Source: Sorghum bicolor (lineage: Eukaryota > Streptophyta > Magnoliopsida > Poales > Poaceae). From it: a stretch of DNA of 64,000 nucleotides. The position numbers and the translations under genes are program-made. Where the stretch lies: positions 41,976,135 to 42,040,134 of the forward strand of contig NC_012876.2 of the NCBI RefSeq assembly GCF_000003195.3, written 5' to 3'. Of the stretch, positions 54,904-64,000 are shown piece by piece. The first letter of the stretch is position 1. Every line of letters begins with the position of its first letter. Under the pieces are notes generated by a model. It made no database searches. It saw only the letters and a list, made by a program, of their open reading frames with translations, and had not been told where the DNA came from.

Positions 54904-55342
54904 GTTTCCCTCCATATCGGCAATAGATAATCGGATGCATTGTTCTAGTTTCCGCTCACCCCATTGGACATCATTTGATTGGCTGACTCTCAGGAACCAG
55001 TCGTTCCATCCCTTGGTAGGACTGGGCCAGGAACGAAAAGCATCTTTCCATAGATCTAAGGAGAAGTTCTCGGCTCTGAAGGGGATTCTATTTGTCTCTG
55101 CATTTATCAAATCGGTGGGATCTGGATTTCCTACCGGGTCGAGGCATTGTAAGTGAGGTTGATCGGTAGGAATTACGATCTTATCGGTCAAATCCTAAAG
55201 AGTTTTGAGGATGAAGGAACAAAAAGAAACAACAAAAAAAGGGGGGTACTCAGTAAAAAGAATTGCAGTTGAACAGGAGTACAGCAAAAGTACAAAAAGG
55301 AGATGGTAGGCTGACCTCAGGAACGACGAAGTTGATGTCCAT
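54904..55342 (-). pseudogene. A1 antisense accessory gene, 5' part
   Basis: Exon 1 is short: ATG 55342 to 55316 (MDINFVVPE), followed by a donor GAG|GTCAGC. The intron is ~120 bases, with the acceptor CTCTTTAG before 55194. Exon 2 reads DLTDKIVIPTDQPHLQ, then SLDLWKDAFRSWPSPTKGWN, QSNDVQWGERKLEQ and IADMEGNE, and breaks at the B insertion. Removing B and one gactc copy rejoins this frame with ESLLIVAS at 40483, so both parts were one exon. The splice sites are inference from sequence. Confidence 0.65.
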
Positions 55343-55394
55343 TTCTTCCCAAGGGAGAAGAGAGATCGAAGACTTGGAAGATTGATGAAGATCC

Positions 55395-58300
55395 GCCAAC
55401 TTTCTTCGTGATCAGCGGAAAGGGTGCTTATAATCTGATACTAGGGAGAGATTCGATCCATGCCAATTGTTGCATTCCATCAACAATACACCAATGCTTG
55501 GTTCAGTGGGTAGGTGACAAAATTGAGATTGTCCTAGGAGATTCTTCTTATGTCATCGCATCGGCAGATGCAGATACTTATGAAAGGACCAGGTGCATCC
55601 CAGGAGAGATTTGGGAGAAGGATTTGCTTAAAGTTGCCGATTATGAAATTCCACCGATCCAAGCAGTCGTTCTGATGAGGAGTTTTAATGGATAGGTTCG
55701 CCGATGATGGAAAGTTAGGCCAAGGGTTTACATCGGCCGATGATTTAGTAGAAGTAGACATAGGTAGTGGTGATAAGCCAAGACCTACTTTTATTAGTGC
55801 TAAGTTAAATTCTGAGTGTAAGCAACAGTTAACCGATTTGTTAAAGGAATATAAAGATTGTTTTGCTTGGGATTATACTGAGATGCCTAGTTTAGACCGA
55901 TCCATTGTTGAACATCGGTTGCCTATCAAATCCGGATTTCAGCCACATCAGCAGCCAGCCCGTCGATGTAATCCTAATATTATTCCTGATATTAAGGCCG
56001 AAATAACCAAACTTATTGAAGCTAAATTTATTCGGCAATGTCGATATGCCGAGTGGATTTCCAATGTTATTCCAGTTTACAAGAAGAATGGGAAGCTTCG
56101 AGTTTGCATTGATTTCAGGAATCTTAACAAAGCTACGCCGATGGATGGCTACCCAATGCCGGTTGCTGATTTGCTAGTCGATGCTGCAGCTGGACATCGG
56201 GTCATAAGCTTTATGGATGGCAATGCAGGATATAACTAGATATTCATGGCCGAGGAAGATATTCCAAAGACTGCATTTAGATGTCCTGGTCATGTTGGGC
56301 TATTTGAATAGATAGTCATGACCTTTGGCTTGAAAAATGCTGGAGCTACCTATCAAAGGGCTATGATGTGGTGGTTAAGTCTGGAGATTTCACAAAGCAT
56401 CTTGCCGATTTGCAAAAGGTGTTGGAATGCACGGGGAAACATGGTTTAAAAATGAATCCTAATAAGTGTGCATTTGGTGTATCGGCAGGGCAATTCCTTG
56501 GTTTCATGGTGCATCAGAGAGGAATTGATATTAGTAGGAGATCCATTGATGCCATCAGTAAGATAGTTGCTCCTACCAACAAAACTGAACACCAGTCTTT
56601 GATCGGCAAGATAAATTTTATCAGACGGTTTATATCTAATTTGTCTGGTAGAATTCGTGCTTTCAGTCCTTTACTCAAATTTAAAGCCAATCAAGAGTTT
56701 GTATGGGGAGAAGAGCAGCAGTTGGCCTTGGATGAAATCAAGAATTATTTGACAAATCCTTCAGTTTTGATTCCACCTCAGCAAGAAAAGCCTTTCAGAT
56801 TATATTTGTCTACCGATGGGTTGGTCATCGGTTCGGCTTTAATTCAAGAATTTGAAGGGAAGGAGCGTGTAATTTATTATTTAAGTAGAAGACTGATTGA
56901 TGCTGAGACCAGTATTCGGCAATAGAAAAGTTATGTTTATGCCTATATTTTTCATGCATTAAGTTGAGGCACTATTTGCTGTCGGCCGAATGCACTGTTA
57001 TATGCAAGGATGATGTGGTCCGATACATGTTGTCTATGTCGATTATGAGTGGTAGGATCAGCAAGTGGATTTTGGCACTGTCGTAGTTTGATCTACGTTA
57101 CGAATCGGCTAAGGCAGTAAAAGGACAGGTTATGGCCGATTTTGTGACTCAACATTGCGGTGTAGTGGAGACTTTGGAAATTATGCCTTGGACGCTCTTC
57201 TTTGATGGGTCTACCTGTGATCGGGGGGCAGGAATCGGCATAGTACTAGTTTCCCCTCAGGGAAGGAAGTATGAGTTATCTTTGCCGACTGTTGCCACGT
57301 CGACGAGTAATCAAGCTAAGTATCAAGCTTTGATCAAGGGGTTGGAATTGTTAAAAGAGGCTCATGCTGATGCTGTTGAGATCTTCGGGTATTCTATGCT
57401 GGTCATAAATCAGTTGGCTGGAAGTTACGAATGCCAAAGTGAAGTCTTGATAACTTATTATGAAAAAAGTATGCAACTATTAAAAGAATTCAAGGATTTC
57501 CGATTAGAGCATGTTCCTCGGTTACATAATGAGGAGGCTAATCGGTTGGCCCAGCATGCCTCGGGATATCAACCCATATTAAACACGTTATCGGCAATCG
57601 GTGCCGATGATTGGAGGAAGGAGGTCATTGATTATTTAAAGGATCCGTCTAAAAAGGTTGAGAGACGTATCAGATTTCAAGCTACCAAGTATGTGCTCCT
57701 CGAGGATGAACTATATTATCGAACTATAGATGGAGTTCTTCTCAAATGTTTAGGTAATGATGAAGCTAAAAGTTTGATGGGTGAAATCCATGAAGGAGTG
57801 TGTGGAGCACATCAGTCGGCTTTTAAGATGAAATGGATGATCAGGAGAAATGGGTATTATTGGCCGACTATACTCAAGGATTGATTTCAATATTCAAAGG
57901 GTGTCAAGGATGTCAGAAATTTTGCAATATTCAAAGGGCACCCGCATCGGCCATGAATCCCATTATTAAACCTTAGCCGTTCCGGGGATGAGCTATCGAT
58001 CTAATCGGTCAGATTTACCCACCATCAAGCTGGTGTATGGACACGATGCGGTGCTACCATGGGAAATTAAGATCGGATCTAGGCGACTATCTTTTCAAGA
58101 TCAGCTGGCTGCCGATGACTATGCTACCTTGATGAAGGACTAGTTAGATGATTTAGCAGGGCATCGGCTGAGGGCTTTGATAAGTATAAAAGAAAATAAA
58201 AAGAGAGTTGCCAGATGGTATGATAAAAAGGTAAAAGCTAAGGAGTTTGCCGATGGAGATTTGGTGTGGAAACTAGTATTACTGATTGGAACTAAAAGTT

Positions 58301-58467
58301 CGAAATTTGGCAAATGGTCTCGTAATTGGGAAGGTCCTTATCGGATAAATCGGTCTGCTCTTGGTAATGCTTATATTTTGGAAACTCTCGAAGGAGTTGA
58401 ATTTCCCAGAGCATTGAATGGAAAATACTTAAAGAAATATTACCCAAGCATATGGGTCGATGCGTGA
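55395..58467 (+). pseudogene. A2 pol, with RT active site and integrase core deleted
   Basis: The protease C-terminal part and an RT start with KNGKLRVCIDFRNLNKAT are present. A 52-bp deletion at ~56366, between two ATGA copies, removes the YIDD box and shifts the frame. A second deletion of about 400 bp at ~58029 removes the integrase D, D, E core. RNase H (57132-57400) is intact. Stops at ~56237 (CAG to TAG) and ~56309 (shared with A1) fit transitions; others near 57085 and 58141 are GAG to TAG transversions. This copy cannot make RT or integrase. Confidence 0.85.
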
Positions 58468-58489
58468 AAGCTTAAAGAGCCGATAACAT

Positions 58490-60765
58490 TCCTATCGGCG
58501 GATTAAAGTGTATCTCAGACTGAATACGATGTTTCAAAAGGGTGCCGATAACAGTCCTATCGGCTGGACCAAAATAATCAACAGTTTTTGAAGGAAGAGC
58601 AAAACACGCCGCCGATGAAAAGCTTATACATTCAGCAGGGCTTGGATCGCCGATATAGCGCGCAGACAAATTTGGTTAGCTTCTTCTATCTCCTTGATGT
58701 CTTCATCGGCAGAGCCCTCCACTGGCTTCAGCTTCTTATTCATCTGCAATGCCTTGTGGGCTTGAATGTTTCACTCTTGTTTGAGGGTCTTGATCATTTC
58801 AGGCAGCTGACTTTCTTCTTGTTGAGCTTGGGACAGAACCTCTTCTACTTGCTTAAGTTATGCCAATAGGGCTTCCCTTTTTGCCGATAGGTCGGAGATC
58901 TTTTGTTTCAGCGTATCTCTTGAGGATTTTAGAATGCCGATGCTCTTGTGTTACTCATTGGCAAGATGCTTCACTTTCATTACCTCCTCTAAGAGATGGG
59001 CATGAGTGGCTCTATTGGCAAGGCATTGGGCAGCTTTTTGATACTGAAGCTAGCGGCTCTCTAAGTGTGCAGCCTAAAAAAAAGAGTCTCCTCGGCATCG
59101 ACAGGGATTTGGCCTCTGAGAGCTTTAAACAGAGCCTTGGCTGGATTGGAGTCATCAACCAGTTGGGCGGTATCCTGATGAAGCAGGGCCAACAAATCTT
59201 CCAGCTTTGCTCTGACTTCTGCTGATGAAATCCCGATTGCTTGAGAAGAGCTTGCTTCTTCGCCTTCATCTTCGGAAATTTCGATGGCGAAGGAGAACAG
59301 GCTATCGGGAGAATCATGTTCCTGAAAAGGAAAAGGAGATAGGTTATTTGATGTCAAAATGCTAGTAAAATAAAAGATTATAATCTCTCGCCTCTGGCTA
59401 GTTGAGGCCGATGGTACCACAGGTTGATCAGCCGGAGTTGCCGATGGAACAATGTCAACTGACAATTAATAAAGATAATTATAAGATTGGAAGAATAAGT
59501 CCATCGGCAATGATTTCATAGACAATGCTTTACCTTGGGGGGTGTAGTGCTTGTTTGAATTGAGGAAACTACTGATGCTACGATTGAACCCACTGGATCG
59601 GCGGTATGCTCATGTACATCGGCTAATGTCTCTTCTGGCTGAGGCTCTTCTTGTGGCTGAGGTGGAGGCGGTGCTTGTTGTGTCTGAGCCTCTGGTGAAG
59701 AAGGGGATGATTCCACATGAATCGGTGACCCTGGAGGAGGGGGGGGCGTCGCTGTTTTCTGACGCTTTGCTTGTGACTTAGTACTCTTGGGGCCCTTTCT
59801 TTTAGCTTGACTAGTCTGGGGGGCATCGACACTTGTCTTGGTACCTCTGGTCTTTACCGATTTACCAGATTGCTGCTACAACAACAAAAGTGTCATGAGT
59901 ATAAATGTAACAGAGTTGACAACATTTTGGTTGGAACAGTGAAAGTTACCGATGAAGTTCCCATGGCAGCCGATGTATCGTGAAAAGGCTGTGTAAGTAC
60001 AGAATGGAATCGATATAAATTGAAGAAGTCAAGATTTTCTACCTTGAAAGCATGCGCCAGAGCAGTAGCGGCGACTGATGGAGATGTCTTGGCCCGTTTG
60101 GTGGTAATTTTCTTGAAACGCACGCCCCGGTGCATTAAAGCCGCCAAGCTTGGTGCATTGTTGCCGATCAAAGAGATCGGGCCCGATGGGAGGAGTTTGA
60201 TCGGCTTGCCACTTCTGCTGACTGACGGTGGTGTATCGTCGACCTGTATAAAACAGAGGAAGTAAGTTGGCCGATAAGAATGAAATTAATAGGATTGAGG
60301 CATCGGTTGAAGACTTACAGTGTTCTCAAGGACCTTGTACGTGGAGTCGATCATACCGCGGTATGTAAGAGCCGATCTGCAGAACAAATACTCTTTCCTC
60401 TCTGCCCACCATTGTTTGTACGCCTGGGTGATGAAGAGAGCTGGGATCCAAGCCGATAAGTTGATATCTGATGTATCGACATTTGGTAGGAGTTGAGCTA
60501 TTCTAATCCACTCGAGCCCACTGGTGATGATCTCCCTTGGTTTCACCACATCGGCATAACAGAGCGCAATTGGCAGCTGTCCAAAGGCCAATTGACGAGC
60601 CAATGTTGATGGATTGTAGAACTCGTAGGTAAGATTGGAGGTTTTCCCACTACCAAAGAAGTTCACTGGTATAGCTCTCGGAGTGATGATTGCCATCATC
60701 AGATCATGGTCCTCGTTGAGAGCATTATCAAAGGAATGAAAAGTCAAGGGAAATCTGGTGTCTGG
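58490..60765 (-). pseudogene. A2 antisense accessory gene, 3' part
   Basis: Very similar to A1 37490-39775: a coiled coil (59465-58620), a Pro/Gln/Glu-rich segment (59716-59516), a basic segment KKITTKRAKTSPS and the PMD end (PVNFFGSGKTSNLTYEFYNP, CRSALTYRGMIDSTYKV). Small differences are scattered in all parts. Element C ends it at 60765. The same likely donor (CACTGTAAGT) lies near 60318. It is probably dead because the N-terminal two thirds are missing here. Confidence 0.6.
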
Positions 60766-61963
60766 TGTTGATATTTGGTAACGCAATTAGAAAATGATCC
60801 GCAAGCGCACGGATATCGGTGAGCATTTCACCCGGGAGGTTTTCCAGAGTATCGTATTTATATTTTTACCACTGGGAGAAAGGGTGCATCTGACTAACCA
60901 AATCTATTGCTATTACCCCTTTAGGCTACAAAGAATGTCTCTCGATGTGAGTGATGTATAGAGAAGACTGCAACCGTAGTCTCGTTCTAACCTTGGTAAG
61001 GATAATCTACTGTTCTATTGGGGAGGCTCACGGAATCTAGACAACACAAAGGATGTTCGACCCGCACCTATAACCCTACCCGTCCTGCTAATGAGATGTG
61101 ATCTGCAAAGGTAACTCAGAATTGTCACGTTCCTCGATACTACCACGGTCCAGCTAGTCAGGGGATATCTATGAGTACCCTAGCCTAAACACCACCGGAA
61201 GAGGATTAAAGTAAACTCATAAACAAAAGAACAATAAAACAAGAACTTACTAGTATTAGAAGTCGAATTACTGAAGAATCTTAGAAGCAAGCCTCGGGTT
61301 AGGAGACTTGATCCCGTAGGTACAACTCGGAGTAGACACCGACAGGCCGGCCTTCCTCCGATCCACACCTCCACTCTATCTCTCTCAATCTAGTAGAAAC
61401 TAGAAGATCTATTTCTACTTTACATTGGTTGCTAAGCCTAAAAAGAAATATTATTTAGAGAAGAGGTTTTCCTTCGAGGGCACCCCTCAATCTCTATGAT
61501 AATTTCTTGTCTCCTCCAGGGGCCACAGGGGGTCTCCTTATATAGTCCTCCCCTTCTATGCGTTTTTGGGTCGATAGGCGAGGTGGTACTATGTTATTCT
61601 GGATCCAATAGGTCGGTGGAACGTCGTGTGCGAAGAGAGTCCGGAACGGAGTCCAGAGGTGGGCGGGCGCCCAGGTCCTCAGGGCGGGCGCCCTGGGCCT
61701 GGCCCCTTTCGGGCTTCGCTTCCTTCCTGTGGCTTCTGGAGTCTTCTAGATGGTAGAAAATTGCGCGGTGGGTTGATATCTCTATGTAATCCCGACATGT
61801 GGGCCTTTCTTCCTTATTTCCTGATAACCCCCTGCAGAAATAGACAAACACCAAAACTCGTGGAATTCTGTCAGATAAAACCCTAAGTCTAGATGTTGAT
61901 TTCATTTGGATCCTTTTCATTGTTTATTTGATAATTAAATTTGATACTTAAGGACCGTCAACA
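60766..61963 (-). repeat. 3' LTR of C (1198 bp)
   Basis: On the minus strand it begins TGTTGACGGTCCTTAAG at 61963, right after the purine-rich aagcttgggggagtt, and ends ACCAAATATCAACA at 60766. TATATAA lies on the minus strand at 61538-61544 and is followed, as in E, by cccctggaggag and gtgccctcgaagga. GC-rich frames at 61594-61886 are not genes. Confidence 0.8.
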
Positions 61964-64000
61964 AACTCCCCCAAGCTTACCTCTTGCTCGTCCCTGAGCA
62001 AGGATGAACTCGAGAGTTTCTGCAGTGGTTTCATTTCTTAAAAGTACACACGCATTCAAACAAGATCTCATCTCTGAGTTAGAATAAACTGTCAAGACTT
62101 AAAACTTACTTACTTTACCTTCACCATGGGACTTGTAACCGTCACTTCTGTCTTGAGTGGTTAAAAGATAGAACAGTCTAGTCAAGTGCCATGTCTCTCA
62201 TTCTTGATCAGCTATAGCTCTGGGGTTTTTGCAGATTTTCAAATAAAACTCAGAAATTCCTTGTATGATTCTCTCAGGTCTCTTTTGTGGTATTTTTGGA
62301 TCCTTACCAAGGCAGTGATGGTATATGCCTTCTCTCAAGATATGTAGTATTTGTGGTATGAAGCATAGTGACATTGTCTTCTCTCTCACCCTACTCTAAT
62401 AAGGCTTTAATATCTGGAGCTCATAGGTGGGAGATAAAGTATACATACTTACAAGACATTTATTGCATAGTCAAACCATGGATCCAAAGAAACAAATCAA
62501 TAAGCCAAATCAAGATGTGCATGTGTGGCGAGTGAATGGTGTATGGTGATGATGGAGATAACAACGGTGAAAGTCTAATTCTACTTTTGCTCTTTTAAGG
62601 GGATACATACCTTTCTTGCACTTAAAAGCTTTTTGGGGAGAATGAGATGCTCTATATTTTCTTTTTCTTACCTCTCAGGTGGGTATCTTGTACCCCTAAT
62701 TCTATTGTCGGACACTTGTCCATTTTTACCTCTCGTCTCACTTTTTCTTTTCTTTCGAGGTTCCGAGCACTTACTCCTTTTTATTTCCTCGTATCTCTTT
62801 TTTTCTCTTTTTTTTCAGAGCATTCATCTCTTGAGATAATATAGCAAGTGGTAGTAACAAGATAACTTGAGCATTTATTTCACAAGGGGAAAACAGAAAT
62901 ATTTTTGGTTATTCTCTCCCGGGTTAGGAGTAGAATATTTTTGGGTGATTCTGGAGATGGAATGGGTGGATATATGTGGATGGTACTTCCGGAGTAGAAG
63001 TAGCATATATGAGTGAACGTGCAAGTGAAATCTTGATTTAACCACATGACAAGCTCCTAAGGGTCTACACAGCTTGACCACACTCAATGCTCATAAGCAG
63101 TAAATAGTAAATGTGTGGCTCAAAGTCTAATAAGCATGTATATATAGCTGTGGTAGGAATTTAAACTCTCATCATACAGGAACTCATCATGTGTTATTTT
63201 AAAGATTTTTCAAAGATAAAATTCTCCAGAATTCTAGCATCTCTAGGAACAGATAAACAACAGCTCAACCTTCCCATATCGTGTCCGTTAACAACTTAGA
63301 CTTCAGATCAAGTTTTCATCCCACAAGTTTAGGTCTAGGGCAAGCTTTAAATTATAACAGTTATATCTAAACTTGAGAGAGAACTTCACATTTGCAAATT
63401 AGGCAGAGCAACTATTCATCGTATCCATGCTTAAGTTTTATTATTAAGATTCAGATTGGCATAGCTACTTTATTTATTTATTAAACACACTAAGCAAAAG
63501 ACATATATATAAGCATAAAATCTTTATTTGGTTTTCCATAGTTTATGTGTATTTATATTCTAAAATAATATAAGTATAAAGATAGATAGAAATACTTATC
63601 GAGATAAATGGGGGTGCTCTCCCCCAAGTTGAATTTTGACGTAATTTCTTCTGATGTAGCTAGCAGGTGGTGGAGGTGTATTTGAAAGTCGGCAGCACCC
63701 TGACAGCGATTAGGATGTCCTCCGTCTGCTAGTCTTTTTTGATCCTTGAATTCTGTGGAGCTCAAATAGACAACAAAGCTTTGTGGAACTGGTTAAGTGT
63801 TAGCATAAATATCTAGCCTTTATCATGTTGAGCCTTCTCAATAAATGTTACTTATTTAGCAGGATCATGCACTTATTATTTTTATATTTTTATTATAAGA
63901 TGAAAACTTATTTATTTTATTTTTATGCCACCACAGTGAATGTACTTATGGGTTTTATGCCATGAGCATACTCACATGGGGCTTACTATATATTTTTTTT
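61964..64000 (-). other. non-coding interior of C with PPT
   Basis: On the minus strand the PPT-like aagcttgggggagtt lies next to the LTR, preceded by the gctcagggacgagcaaga motif, as in E. The region matches E 27900-29587 in order. It includes caacttgggggagagcaccc near 63615-63635 and paired reads such as cctttcttgcacttaaaag. No ORF with a recognisable motif; pyrimidine-rich frames at 62633-62844 are composition artefacts that also occur in E at 28722-28961. Confidence 0.6.

Larger units (their letters stand above)
30494..55390 (+). mobile_element. Tat-type Ty3/gypsy element A1, interrupted by element B
   Basis: The 5' LTR is 30494-31220, PBS 31228, gag-pol remnants 31268-37464, and an antisense accessory gene follows. 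The element is split at 40483/54899 by element B with target copies gactc on each side, so the interior resumes at 54904. The 3' LTR is missing: around 55345-55395 the sequence changes to the pol region of a second copy (A2). An antisense ORF between integrase and the 3' LTR is known in the Tat lineage. Confidence 0.75.
55375..60765 (+). mobile_element. A2, second partial copy of the A element
   Basis: From ~55415 the sequence follows A1 from 33960 onward at high identity, through pol and the antisense gene, to a point equal to A1 ~39760, where element C cuts in. A2 has ~35 more bases of genuine protease sequence before that point (PPTFFVISGKGAYN), which A1 lost by deletion. It has no gag and no 5' LTR in the window. 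The A1/A2 junction lies in ~55345-55395. The likely origin is a deletion between two neighbouring copies or an aberrant insertion. Confidence 0.7.
60766..64000 (-). mobile_element. Athila-like non-autonomous element C, 3' end
   Basis: Same family as E but on the opposite strand. The 3' LTR is 60766-61963; its interior continues to the right edge. The flank tctgg (60761-60765) should be one target copy. It interrupts A2, so it is younger than that copy. No gag-pol motif is seen in the 2 kb interior. Confidence 0.75.

Overview
The window reads as repeat-rich nuclear DNA from a grass (Poaceae), probably a large-genome panicoid. Nothing looks bacterial or organellar. There is no recognisable cellular gene: nearly every base belongs to nested LTR retrotransposons, one L1-type LINE, one CACTA transposon and a MITE. 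A 479-base run of N marks a draft assembly. Family names rest on terminal motifs, primer-binding sites (PBS), protein motifs and layout read by eye.

Layout. (1) 1-5597, minus: 5' end of a Tekay-like Ty3/gypsy element (T) with a ~3.96 kb LTR, a tRNA-Met-like PBS, and an open reading frame leaving the left edge whose first ~27 residues copy the histone H3 tail. (2) 5598-9907, plus: 3' part of an Athila-like element (D) whose LTR carries a MITE. (3) 9908-12055: Tat-type LTR end split by a complete solo copia-like LTR (S, TSD acatc). (4) 12056-15488: an Athila-like LTR fragment and a Tekay-like LTR end. (5) 15489-16041 unresolved, then 16042-20083, minus: a LINE. (6) 20084-30493, minus: a CACTA element inserted in the LINE 5' part, its gene split by a non-autonomous Athila-like element E (24286-29732, TSD tcgat). 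(7) 30494-~55390, plus: Tat-type element A1, interrupted at 40484-54898 by a complete Tat-type element B (minus, TSD gactc, two 1033-bp LTRs). (8) ~55375-60765: a second, gag-less and damaged copy (A2) of the same family. (9) 60766-64000, minus: 3' end of element C, the same family as E.

How the genes work together. Each autonomous-type element encodes gag, protease, RT, RNase H and integrase for its own copying. A and B also carry a large intron-containing accessory gene on the opposite strand, between integrase and the 3' LTR. A's encodes a plant-mobile-domain-like protein; B's a 'putative gypsy type transposon' family protein with a polyglutamine tract and coiled coil, under its own TATA box. 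A and B are each saturated with a private short motif (GCCGAT in A, TCGA in B), as would be expected if an element-encoded protein recognised its own family's DNA. That is inference. With the H3-tail mimic in T, these are the observations most worth following.

Decay. Most premature stops lie one C-to-T or G-to-A change from CAG, CAA, CGA or TGG, as expected of methylated, silenced repeats. B is the youngest datable insertion, with about 21 LTR differences counted by eye over 1033 bp.
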